Below are positions 16,271 to 22,960 of a stretch of 23,067 bases of DNA, in pieces; the first letter of the stretch is position 1; each line of letters starts with the position of its first letter. The notes under the pieces were generated by a model. The model was not told the DNA's origin. It ran no database searches and was given only the letters and a program-made list of their open reading frames with translations. The position numbers and the translations under genes are program-made. Origin of the DNA: DASXYG01 sp036502625 (GTDB lineage Bacteria; Actinomycetota; Actinomycetes; Streptosporangiales; Streptosporangiaceae); NCBI GenBank assembly GCA_036502625.1, contig DASXYG010000034.1, positions 1-23,067 of the forward strand, written 5' to 3'.

Positions 16271-16723
16271 ATGCGCGTCGACGACATCGACCGGCGCATC
16301 ATCGCGTGCCTGCTCGACGACGCGCGTACGAGCTACTCCACCGTCGGTGAACGCGTCGGGCTCTCGGCGCCCGCGGTGAAGCGCCGCGTCGACCGGCTGC
16401 GCGAAGCCGGGGTGATCTCGGCGTTCACCGCCATCGTCGACCCCGCCGCGCTCGGCTGGACCACCGAGGCGTTCGTGGAGATCTACTGCACGGGGCGCAC
16501 CGCGCCCGGCGAGATCGCCCGCAGTGTGCGCCGCCATCCCGAGGTCGCCGCGGCGTACACCGTGACCGGCGACGCGAACGCGCTCCTCCACCTCCGCACA
16601 CGGGACACCACGCATCTGGAGGAGGCGCTGGAGCGGATCAGGAACGAGCCGAACATCCAGCAGACGAAGACGGCGATCGTGCTGTCGCGGCTCGTCGACC
16701 GGCCGACACCGCGGCCCGCCTGA
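16271..16723 (+). CDS. Lrp/AsnC-family transcriptional regulator
   Basis: A 150-residue feast/famine regulator. The N-terminal helix-turn-helix covers DDIDRRIIACLLDDARTSY, then VGERVGLSAPAVKRRVDRLREAGVI. A linker leads to the C-terminal ligand-binding RAM domain (about 75–145) with AYTVTGDANALLHLRTRD, the effector-site region of the family. The ATG at 16271 gives the usual family length and has a GGGCGG-type ribosome site; upstream in-frame codons lie within the promoter. The divergent rocD gene suggests that the effector is an amino acid such as ornithine or arginine; this is inference. Its stop lies 4 bp from that of the convergent CysRS-like gene. Confidence 0.9.
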   Translation: MRVDDIDRRIIACLLDDARTSYSTVGERVGLSAPAVKRRVDRLREAGVISAFTAIVDPAALGWTTEAFVEIYCTGRTAPGEIARSVRRHPEVAAAYTVTGDANALLHLRTRDTTHLEEALERIRNEPNIQQTKTAIVLSRLVDRPTPRPA

Positions 16724-16727
16724 CCCC

Positions 16728-17438
16728 CTACGCGCCGGGCGCGCGGCCGATGTCGCGCGGCAGCTCCAGGGCGAGCACCCGGTCGGCGAACACGAACGTC
16801 TCGAACTTCGCGCCCGGCGGGAGATCCGGGTCGTCCTCGACCAGGCGCAGCACCGCGAGCGCGGCGGGGATGTCGAGGTCGTCCTCGAAGGCGCCGCGGA
16901 ACTTCGCCACGTAGTCGGCGCACATCGGACGGCTCGGCCCCTCCGCCCACTCGGCCACCCGGCCCCGCCAGCGCGCCAGCTCCGCCTCGGCGTCGCGTAC
17001 GTCGTCGGGGCCGATGCGGGCGGGGCGGGCGTACGGCACCGAAAGGATCGCGAGCCGCAGCGCGAGCAGGTCGTTGGGCACGGCGTTGGGGGCGTCGGCG
17101 ATGATGAGGTCGGCGATGGACACCCGTACGCCGCCGCCACCGTTCGGCGGGCCGGGGGTGATCACGACGTCGGCGCGGTCGCCGAACGTGCCGGGGTCGG
17201 CGTCGGCGGGGGCGATGCCGCAGCCCGCGCGGCCCGGCATGTCGTCGTCGGCCTCGACGAGCACGCGGACGCCCGCGACGTCGGCGATGCGGCGGAGCAC
17301 GTCGGCGGCGAGCAGCGCGCGCAGGCGCGTCAGCGGCGTCTCGGCGTCGGGGTCCTGCTCGGCCACCCTGACCCGCGCGGCGCCGCGCGCGCCCACCGGT
17401 TCGTCACGACCCGTCTCCGCGTCCCGCAGCTTCAGCAC
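16728..17438 (-). CDS. Cysteinyl-tRNA synthetase/MshC-like protein lacking catalytic motifs
   Basis: A 236-residue protein that reads like a shrunken cysteinyl-tRNA synthetase or MshC. The start LKLRDAETGRDEPV matches the CysRS opening L-x-L-Y-D-T…E-P. Residues 22–66 follow the first Rossmann segment (RVRV…ADVLRRIADVAGVRVLVEADDD), but the zinc-site CGPT is replaced by EQDP (27–30) and the HIGH box by PLTRLRA (35–41). After only about 60 residues VRVSIADLI (104–112) stands where KMSKS should be, followed by NDLLALRLAILSVPYA and the helical domain ARWRGRVAEWAE. FEDDLDIPAALAVL near the C-terminus is the typical DALR-type segment. It cannot be an active ligase. The function is unknown; it may be a regulatory or binding paralogue. 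The GTG is supported by TACATT 6 nt upstream. Confidence 0.72.
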   Translation of the reverse strand: MLKLRDAETGRDEPVGARGAARVRVAEQDPDAETPLTRLRALLAADVLRRIADVAGVRVLVEADDDMPGRAGCGIAPADADPGTFGDRADVVITPGPPNGGGGVRVSIADLIIADAPNAVPNDLLALRLAILSVPYARPARIGPDDVRDAEAELARWRGRVAEWAEGPSRPMCADYVAKFRGAFEDDLDIPAALAVLRLVEDDPDLPPGAKFETFVFADRVLALELPRDIGRAPGA

Positions 17439-17450
17439 CGTCCCAATGTA
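17439..17450 (-). promoter_or_regulatory. Leaderless-type -10 element of the CysRS-like gene
   Basis: On the minus strand TACATT (plus positions 17445–17450) is followed by 6 nt and the GTG start. No ribosome site is visible. Confidence 0.5.
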
Positions 17451-17459
17451 CGGGTCTTC

Positions 17460-17479
17460 CGCCCCGCTCCACCGGGGCG
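17460..17479. other. Hairpin in the divergent intergenic region
   Basis: CGCCCCG (17460–17466), loop CTCCAC, CGGGGCG (17473–17479). It lies upstream of both the CysRS-like gene and the small ORF, so it is more likely a regulatory structure than a terminator. Confidence 0.35.
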
Positions 17480-17491
17480 CACACTCAAGTC
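17480..17491 (+). promoter_or_regulatory. Weak leaderless-type -10 element of the small ORF
   Basis: CACACT (17480–17485), 6 nt, then ATG (17492). It matches the CANNNT form seen at the S9 and M50 genes but is the weakest example in the window. Confidence 0.3.
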
Positions 17492-17758
17492 ATGTCGCCT
17501 GGAATCCGCGAACGCCTCACGATCTCCCGCTTACTCCGCCTCCTCCGCGGCCGGGTCCCCGCCGGCGCCGCCCCCCGCGGCCGCCGCGGCCCGGACGACC
17601 CGGATGCCGGCGGCCCACCCGGCGGCGTCCGCGAGCCCCGCCGCCCCCACCCCAGCACCCCGTCCGCGGCGGCCACGGCCCCGGAACCGGCCCCACCGGT
17701 CATCGCGCACGACCGCATGGAACCGCCGCCGGAGGAGATGAGCACGCCGCAGCGGTGA
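17492..17758 (+). CDS. Small Pro/Arg-rich hypothetical protein
   Basis: An 88-residue ORF of unknown function, not recognised. About nine tenths of its codons end in G or C, as in its coding neighbours, and the start carries a weak CANNNT-6-nt-ATG arrangement. The N-terminus (IRERLTISRLLRLLRGR) could form a basic amphipathic helix; the rest is Pro/Ala-rich and disordered. Leu14 is a TTA codon. Minus-strand frames across the same bases also have high G/C third positions, so the coding strand is not certain. Confidence 0.4.
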   Translation: MSPGIRERLTISRLLRLLRGRVPAGAAPRGRRGPDDPDAGGPPGGVREPRRPHPSTPSAAATAPEPAPPVIAHDRMEPPPEEMSTPQR

Positions 17759-17935
17759 GCACGGCAGGCGGCCGCGTACGGCCGCCGAAGGGGATCCGCA
17801 CGGTACGGCAGAGTCTCCGGAGTCTCCCGGGGGCGCGCAGGGCACGGCGGTGGCGTGTGTTGGTTCGGCGGGGTTATCCACAGGCGGGAAATCACCCCTG
17901 CCGCCGCGCCGGGCCGGGGTTCTAGCGTCGAAGGC
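17759..17935. other. Intergenic region before the repeat-linker protein
   Basis: Holds a single perfect DnaA-type box TTATCCACA (17874–17882) and the -10 element of the next gene. Nothing else is recognised. Confidence 0.4.
17923..17935 (+). promoter_or_regulatory. Leaderless-type -10 element of the repeat-linker protein gene
   Basis: TAGCGT (17923–17928), 7 nt, then ATG (17936). This decides the start over an in-frame upstream GTG at 17855. Confidence 0.55.
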
Positions 17936-19240
17936 ATGGTCGAATCCATAGCCGTAGGCACTCAGGTAACCGTCCCGTCCGTCTTCGTCGTAGCCACCTC
18001 GGCGCCGCCCGCCGAGCCCGTGGCCCTGGCCGCGCGCCATCTGCATCCGCGCCTGGCCCGCCCCGTGATATCCGCCGCCCGCGAGCTCATCGCGGGCCCG
18101 TTACTCCACGGCGCCGTCCACCCGTCCGACATCTCCCCGTGGCGCTCCACCCTGCTCGCCGCCGCCCGAACCCCCGCCCTGCGCGACCGCCTCCGCGCCG
18201 CCACCCATCACCTCGTCCTCACCGCCCACTCCCCGCCCCACGCCCACCCGGCCCACGCCCAGGCCACCCGCGCGCTCGCCCGCGCCCTGGCCTTCGCCAC
18301 CGACGGCGTGGTCCACGACCCCCTCACCGCAACGCTGATCGGCCCGGCCGCGCGGGGCGACATCGAACCCCCCGCTTTCCGGCTCGCCGACGACTGGCTC
18401 TCCACCGCCATAGCCCCATCCGATCCCGGCCCGCCTAGCGAGCCCGCTCCGCCCCCCGATCCCGGCCCGCCCTCTGGGCCCGACCCGCTCCGCGACCCCA
18501 GCCCGCCCTGCGCGTCCGGCCCGCTCCGCGCGTCGGGCTCGCCTCGCGAGCCCAGCCCGCTCTGCCCGTCCAGTCCGCCCTCCGGGGCCGCCCCGTCCCG
18601 CGACCCCGGCCCGCCCTCCGGGTCGGGCCTGCCCTCCAGTCCCCACCCCACCTCAGGTCCCGGTGCGCCGGAGCGGGTGGTGGAGGCGACGACCCGGGGC
18701 CTGGCCCGGTTCGGGGTGCCCGAGCTGGTGATCGGGGCGGTGCGCGCGGAGCATCTGCTGACCGCCGTGAGCCTGCTGCGCGGCGTGGCGGTGCACCTGC
18801 TCGCCGAGCACTGGGCATGGCTGGCCGCCGGGGGCCGCGGGCCGCGCATGGTCGACGCGCGCCCCCGCATCGGCGCCGCCGAGATGCACCAGTACTGGGG
18901 CCGCCTGGGCCTGGACCTCTGGCGCGGCGCCCATCCGTCGAGCCCGGCGCCCGGGGAGTCCGTGGAGGTGCGGCTCGAACCGGCGCCGTCCGCCCGCGCC
19001 GAGGCAGGCGACCCAGACGGCGGGGGCGCCGCGGCTGCGCCGGGTGACGTGACAGCAGGCGCGCCCTGTGTCCGAGTGGCGCCGCCGGGTGCGGGCGGCG
19101 CCGCGGAGACGGCGGCGTGGCTGTCCGGCCGGGTCGACGCGATCCGCCCCCGAATCGATCCCGCCGGGGTGGAGGCCCGGCTGGGCTCCGGAGAGGCGGA
19201 AGGGGGTGGGGTTCAGCCGGTCCAGAAGCGGAAGAGCTGA
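17936..19240 (+). CDS. Uncharacterised two-domain protein with a Pro-rich repeat linker
   Basis: A 434-residue protein of unknown function; no catalytic family is recognised. The N-terminal domain (about 1–160) is Ala/His/Pro-rich and mostly helical (LAARHLHPRLARPVISAARE). Residues about 161–241 are a low-complexity linker of imperfect 12–18-residue repeats beginning DPGPP or similar. The second domain (about 243–345) contains TTRGLARFGVPELVIG and LLAEHWAWLAAG; a G-L-x-x-F-G-x-P-E-L motif occurs, as I recall, in uncharacterised actinobacterial proteins. The C-terminal about 90 residues are Gly/Ala-rich and end in a basic tail. No signal peptide or TM helix is visible. Leu56 is a TTA codon. 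The 3' end overlaps the convergent M50 protease gene by 28 bp. Confidence 0.65.
   Translation: MVESIAVGTQVTVPSVFVVATSAPPAEPVALAARHLHPRLARPVISAARELIAGPLLHGAVHPSDISPWRSTLLAAARTPALRDRLRAATHHLVLTAHSPPHAHPAHAQATRALARALAFATDGVVHDPLTATLIGPAARGDIEPPAFRLADDWLSTAIAPSDPGPPSEPAPPPDPGPPSGPDPLRDPSPPCASGPLRASGSPREPSPLCPSSPPSGAAPSRDPGPPSGSGLPSSPHPTSGPGAPERVVEATTRGLARFGVPELVIGAVRAEHLLTAVSLLRGVAVHLLAEHWAWLAAGGRGPRMVDARPRIGAAEMHQYWGRLGLDLWRGAHPSSPAPGESVEVRLEPAPSARAEAGDPDGGGAAAAPGDVTAGAPCVRVAPPGAGGAAETAAWLSGRVDAIRPRIDPAGVEARLGSGEAEGGGVQPVQKRKS
18418..18660 (+). repeat. Imperfect Pro-rich coding repeats (protein linker)
   Basis: Five or so degenerate units opening with GAYCCCRGCCCGCC encode D/E-P-G/S-P-P followed by S-G/E-P or similar. 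Unit length varies from about 36 to 54 bp. The tract is nearly pure C/G with T and is prone to slippage. Confidence 0.7.
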
Positions 19241-19974
19241 TCGCCGAACCCCACCAGCAGCGGGCTCACCCCGAGGAGGTCGGTGACCTGGGTGATAAGC
19301 GAGAAGAAGCGGCTGTTGATCGCCGGGATCCACAGGATGGCGATCACGATCAGCAGGCCGTACGGCGCGATCTGGTACGCCCGCCGCCGCCACATCTCCG
19401 GGAGGTACGGCTCCACGATCCCGTAGCCGTCGAGCCCCGGGAACGGCACCAGGTTCAGCAACGCGGCCGTCACCTGAAGAAATGTGAGGAACGCCACCCC
19501 TGACCAGAACGACACCGTGCTGACCGACGGCTGGGCCGGGATCAGCGCCGCCAGGATCAGCGCGAAGACCACGTTCGCGACCGGCCCGGCGGCCGAGATC
19601 AGGCTGTGCCGCAGCCTCCCGGGGATCGCGGCGCGGTCGACGTAGACCGCGCCGCCCGGCAGCCCGATGCCGCCGAGCAGCACGAACAGCACCGGCAGGA
19701 TGAAGCTCAGCGCGGTGTTGCTGTACTTCAGCGGGTTGAGCGTCAGGTAGCCGCGCTCGGCCGTGCTGTGGTCGCCGCTGCGCCACGCGAAATACGCGTG
19801 ACCGAACTCATGGAGGCACAGTGAGACGATCCATCCGCCCCCGACCAGGATGAACACGCCCACGCGCACGGAGGTATCGCTGCCGCCGCGCAGCGCGAGC
19901 CACCCGCCGAACGCCGTCACGATGAGCAGTCCGAGGAACACCGGACTGGGCCGGACCGCGGTTCGCTGATTCAT
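19213..19974 (-). CDS. M50 (site-2-protease-like) membrane metalloprotease
   Basis: A 253-residue integral membrane protein with about six hydrophobic segments. The zinc motif H55-E56-F-G-H59 (LCLHEFGHAYFAW) lies in a membrane helix, and the third ligand Asp182 lies in NLVPFPGLDGYG, the N-P-x-x-x-x-D-G-type motif of M50 proteases. Related proteins cut substrates within the membrane, for example anti-sigma factors or signal-peptide remnants. No PDZ or CBS domain is present, so it belongs to the compact group. The ATG is supported by CAGGCT 7 nt upstream. Its last 28 bp overlap the convergent upstream gene. No candidate substrate is encoded next to it. Confidence 0.92.
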   Translation of the reverse strand: MNQRTAVRPSPVFLGLLIVTAFGGWLALRGGSDTSVRVGVFILVGGGWIVSLCLHEFGHAYFAWRSGDHSTAERGYLTLNPLKYSNTALSFILPVLFVLLGGIGLPGGAVYVDRAAIPGRLRHSLISAAGPVANVVFALILAALIPAQPSVSTVSFWSGVAFLTFLQVTAALLNLVPFPGLDGYGIVEPYLPEMWRRRAYQIAPYGLLIVIAILWIPAINSRFFSLITQVTDLLGVSPLLVGFGDQLFRFWTG

Positions 19975-19987
19975 GCACGCAAGCCTG
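19975..19987 (-). promoter_or_regulatory. Leaderless-type -10 element of the M50 protease gene
   Basis: On the minus strand CAGGCT (plus positions 19982–19987), 7 nt, then ATG. It directly abuts the stop codon of the upstream small gene. Confidence 0.4.
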
Positions 19988-20239
19988 TCACCGTCTGCGG
20001 GGTTCCGGTGCCGGGGGCACGATCTTCGCCGCGACCATCGCCGCCTCGGCTACCTCCACCACCGAGCCGTCGCGGCGGCGTACCCTCAACAGGCCGTCCG
20101 ACCAGGCTTCCAGGTTGCCGACCACGTCGCCGAGCCGCCCATCGGGCAGCGCGCGGCGGATCGTCACCCGGCGGCCGACGTCGTCGGCGGTGATCGTTAC
20201 GACCAGGCGACCACCCATACGCGGGCTGTCCATCCCCAT
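19988..20239 (-). CDS. Lone N-terminal domain of a Rv0428c/Cg3035-type GNAT protein
   Basis: An 83-residue protein. VGRRVTIRRALPDGRLGDVVGNLEAWSDGLLRVRRRDGSVVEVAEAAMVAAKIVPPAPEPRR has the pattern of the small SH3-like N-terminal domain that in Rv0428c/Cg3035-family proteins precedes a GNAT acetyltransferase domain. Here the frame stops right after the typical PPAP-RRR linker and no GNAT domain follows: the M50 gene begins 13 bp later. The protein is thus a truncated remnant or a standalone domain. The ATG at 20239 is chosen for a GGGGG tract 8 nt upstream; ATGs at 20266, 20233 and 20218 are alternatives. It diverges from fdxA, where, from memory, a full-length GNAT gene is often found. Confidence 0.68.
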   Translation of the reverse strand: MGMDSPRMGGRLVVTITADDVGRRVTIRRALPDGRLGDVVGNLEAWSDGLLRVRRRDGSVVEVAEAAMVAAKIVPPAPEPRRR

Positions 20240-20253
20240 TCGGCAAACCCCCG

Positions 20254-20284
20254 TTGTCGAATCCATGGCGCGGCACCGTAATAC
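20254..20284 (+). promoter_or_regulatory. Candidate fdxA promoter
   Basis: TTGTCG (20254–20259), 19-bp spacer, TAATAC (20279–20284). This predicts a leader of about 50 nt that includes a small stem GCCTC/GAGGC (20301–20319) ahead of the ribosome site. Confidence 0.35.
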
Positions 20285-20341
20285 TAGGAACCGGTAACCC
20301 GCCTCAGACGCGGCGAGGCCACAGAAGCTGAGGAGTTCGAC

Positions 20342-20665
20342 GTGACCTACGTCATCGCGCAGCCTTGCGTAGACGTGCTCGACAGGGCCTGCATCGAGGA
20401 ATGCCCCGTGGACTGCATCTACGAGGGCAAGCGGATGCTGTACATCCACCCGGACGAGTGCGTCGACTGTGGCGCGTGCGAACCGGTGTGCCCGGTCGAG
20501 GCCATCTTCTACGAGGATGACCTGCCCGACCAGTGGTCGGAGTACTACAAGGCGAATGTGGACTTCTTCGAGGACCTCGGCTCGCCCGGTGGTGCCTCCA
20601 AGGTCGGCAAGATCGACAAGGACCACCCGGTCGTTTCGGCGCTTCCTCCGCAGGAGGAGGGCTGA
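20342..20665 (+). CDS. fdxA: Seven-iron ferredoxin, 3Fe-4S plus 4Fe-4S
   Basis: A 107-residue soluble electron carrier. Cys9, Cys17 and Cys50 are the expected ligands of the 3Fe-4S cluster; Cys21, Cys40, Cys43 and Cys46 those of the 4Fe-4S cluster; Cys25 is the extra conserved cysteine. Without the initiator Met these match positions 8, 16, 20, 24, 39, 42, 45 and 49 of the Azotobacter-type 7Fe ferredoxins. The acidic C-terminal half (WSEYYKANVDFFEDLG) is the usual FdxA extension. The GTG has GAGGAG 7 nt upstream. It is followed after 5 nt by dapC, a pairing common in actinomycetes, which suggests cotranscription. Confidence 0.96.
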   Translation: MTYVIAQPCVDVLDRACIEECPVDCIYEGKRMLYIHPDECVDCGACEPVCPVEAIFYEDDLPDQWSEYYKANVDFFEDLGSPGGASKVGKIDKDHPVVSALPPQEEG

Positions 20666-20670
20666 CCGCC

Positions 20671-21780
20671 GTGCCCCAGAAGAGGGAGCGGCTCTCCGCC
20701 CGCCTGCCGCGGTTCCCGTGGGACCGCCTCGAACCGGCGAAGGCGACGGCCCGTGCCCACCCGGACGGCATCGTCGACCTCTCGGTGGGCACCCCGGTCG
20801 ACGACGTACCGGCCGTCGTCCGTGACGCGCTGACGGCGGCGGCCAACGCGCCCGGCTACCCCGCGACGTACGGCACGACCGCGTTGCGCGAGGCGGCCGC
20901 GGGCTGGCTGGCCCGCCGCCACGGCGTGACCATCGACCCGGCCGCGGTGCTGCCCACGATCGGGTCGAAGGAAATGGTGGCGTGGCTGCCCACGCAGCTC
21001 GGCCTCGGCCCGGGCGACGTCGTTGTGCTGCCCGAGCTCGCCTACCCGACGTACGACGTGGGCGCGCGGCTCGCCGGTGCCCGAGCGATCGCGTCCGACG
21101 GCCTGGCCAGCCTGGGGCCGGAGCCGGTCGCCATGGTCTGGGTGAACTCGCCGTCGAACCCGACCGGCCGCGTGCTGCCCGTCGACCACCTGCGCAAGGT
21201 CGTCGCCTGGGCGCGCGAGCGCGGCGCGGTCGTGGTCTCCGACGAGTGCTACATCGAGCTCGGCTGGGAGGCCGAGCCGGTGTCCGTGCTGCATCCGGAT
21301 GTCAGCGGGGGCTCGCACGAGGGGCTGCTCGCGCTGCACTCGCTGTCCAAGCGCTCCAACCTCGCGGGCTACCGCGCCGCGTTCGCCGCCGGCGACCAGG
21401 CGCTGATCAGCGAGTTGCTCGAGGTCCGGAAGCACGGCGGGCTGATCATGCCGGACCCGGTGCAGGCGGCCATGACCGCTGCCCTGAACGACGACGCCCA
21501 CGCCGCCGAACAGAAGGCGCGCTACGCCGCCCGCCGCACCCGCCTGCGCCCCGCGCTGGAGTCCGCAGGCTGGCGAGTAGAACACTCCGAGGCCGGCCTG
21601 TACCTCTGGGCCACCAACCCGGCCCACGACTGCTGGGAGTCCGTAGCCGCCCTAGCCGAGCTAGGCATCCTGGTAGCCCCCGGCGACTTCTACGGCCCAA
21701 CCGGCTCAAACCACGTCCGCGTAGCCCTCACCGCCACCGACGAACGCATCGACGCGGCCATCAAGCGCCTGGGCGGTTAA
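20671..21780 (+). CDS. dapC: N-succinyldiaminopimelate aminotransferase (class I/II PLP enzyme)
   Basis: A 369-residue transaminase that makes N-succinyl-LL-diaminopimelate in the lysine/peptidoglycan precursor pathway. Visible motifs: YPATYGTTALREAAAGWLARR, WVNSPSNPTGRVLP (substrate/PLP loop), VVSDECYIELGWE (PLP-ring Asp and Tyr) and LHSLSKRSNLAGYR with Lys227 as the Schiff base, then VRVALTATDERIDAAIKRL at the C-terminus. The GTG at 20671 lies downstream of an AGGAGGAGG within the end of fdxA. Codon use shifts sharply near 21560: about 12 A-ending codons in the last 73, against 5 in the first 297. The last about 40 bp form the first unit of the downstream repeat array. Confidence 0.93.
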   Translation: MPQKRERLSARLPRFPWDRLEPAKATARAHPDGIVDLSVGTPVDDVPAVVRDALTAAANAPGYPATYGTTALREAAAGWLARRHGVTIDPAAVLPTIGSKEMVAWLPTQLGLGPGDVVVLPELAYPTYDVGARLAGARAIASDGLASLGPEPVAMVWVNSPSNPTGRVLPVDHLRKVVAWARERGAVVVSDECYIELGWEAEPVSVLHPDVSGGSHEGLLALHSLSKRSNLAGYRAAFAAGDQALISELLEVRKHGGLIMPDPVQAAMTAALNDDAHAAEQKARYAARRTRLRPALESAGWRVEHSEAGLYLWATNPAHDCWESVAALAELGILVAPGDFYGPTGSNHVRVALTATDERIDAAIKRLGG

Positions 21781-22511
21781 TCCGTACGGCTGGGCTCTTG
21801 CAGCCCACCTCCGGGGAGTTCGATTCGGAGCGGCCAGCTAGTGCCTGGGGCCGGTTGACGCGTTCGGTTGGGCTCTTGCCGCTGGCATGCGGGAGTGCGG
21901 CGTGGATCTTGCGCCTGGGCGGTCGCCCCGTGCGGATGGGCTCTTGCGGCTGGCTCGGGAGTGCTGTGCGGTTCGGCGCGGCTAGCTAGCGCCCGTGGCG
22001 CCCCGTACGGCCGGACCTTGCGGGCTCGCCCGCGGAAGAGTGCGTGCGGTTCGAGGCAGCCATCTACCGCCTGAGCGATTGCCCGGGAACAGGCCTCAGG
22101 GGCTGGTTCCGGAGGAGAGCCGTGGCGCGGATCGATGCGGCCATCAAGCGCCTGGGCGGTTGATCCGTACGGCTGGGCTCTTGCGGCCCGCTCCCGGGAG
22201 TGCCGTGCGGTTCGGCGCGGCCAGCTTGCGGCACTGGTGCCTCGTACGGCCGGATCTTGCGGGCTGGCATGCGGGAGAGTGTGTGCGGTTCGATGCGGCC
22301 ATTGAGTGCCTGAGCGGTTAATCCGTACGGATGGGCTCCTGGTGGCTGACTCGCGAGAGTGCGTGGGACCGGCGCGGCGGCCTAGCGTCTGAGCAGTTGG
22401 CTCGTACACGGGTGCTGGGGGGCTGACACCCGGAGAGGGCAGCGGCGCGGATCGATGCGGCTATCAGTGCCTGAGCGGCTGAGGTGCGCGGCTGGGCTCC
22501 TGCGGTTGGGC
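21741..22511 (+). repeat. Degenerate tandem array derived from the dapC 3' end
   Basis: About ten units of 75–81 bp follow one another, beginning with the terminal codons of dapC. The unit core reads ATCGAYGCGGCCATCAAGCG, then CCTGGGCGGTTRATCCGTAC, GGCTGGGCTCTTGCGG and GTGCGGTTCG. Landmark GCGGCCA-like cores lie near 21754, 21830, 21976, 22056, 22137, 22217, 22296, 22375 and 22456. One further unit near 21905 keeps only its second half. Unit 22128–22190 matches 21745–21807 at 58 of 63 bases. A higher-order period of 237–239 bp is visible: 21966–22081 matches 22205–22320 at 95 of 116 bases without gaps. Most copies carry CCGTACGG or a variant. Confidence 0.88.
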
Positions 22512-22620
22512 TCAGGGGATAGCGGCGGCGGCGCGCGCCGGGTCGTGCTCAGGCTGGGTCGGGTGCCCGGCGGGGTTGGGCCTGGATGGCGGCGGTGTGT
22601 TGCGCCTCGGTCAGGGCGGG

Positions 22621-22680
22621 TTGAGGAGCGCATCGACGCGGTTATCGAACGCTTGGAGAACTGCGCCGTACGGGCTGCGG
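22621..22680 (+). repeat. Displaced copy of the dapC-tail repeat
   Basis: GAGCGCATCGACGCGGTTAT continues as CGAACGCTTGG and would encode ERIDAVIERL, close to ERIDAAIKRL at the dapC end. A CCGTACGG follows at 22667–22674, as in the array units. Confidence 0.6.
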
Positions 22681-22960
22681 TTGGGGCGGGGGCCGCGTGT
22701 GCCATGCGAGGGCGCTGCGCCGTGCAGCGTTTCGGTCAGGGTGGGGGTCGGGTGCCCCGTGGGGAGCTGCGCCGTGCGGGTCCCGGTTGGGCAGTGGTCG
22801 GGTGTGCTTGGGGGCGCTGTGTCGCGTGGGTTCTCAAGCTGGGCGTATCGCGTGGCTCTTGGGCTGCGCTGGCTGTGCGGGGCGCGGGCGCGAGTGAGCG
22901 GGCGGGCCGGGCGCGGCGGAGCCGGGGTGGCGGAGCGGCGTTGGGGGAGCGGGTGCGGGA

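Noticed and set aside
17874..17882. Perfect DnaA box TTATCCACA (with a second DnaA-like TTTTCCACA at 5007–5015)
   Set aside because: Two single boxes 13 kb apart, without a cluster, AT-rich unwinding region or dnaA/dnaN genes, do not indicate an origin.
21777..22409. Minus-strand frame of 210 codons through the dapC-tail array
   Set aside because: It stays open because the repeat lacks stops in that frame. The product is a periodic Arg/Pro/Ala sequence with no ribosome site. It reflects the repeat and is not a supported gene.
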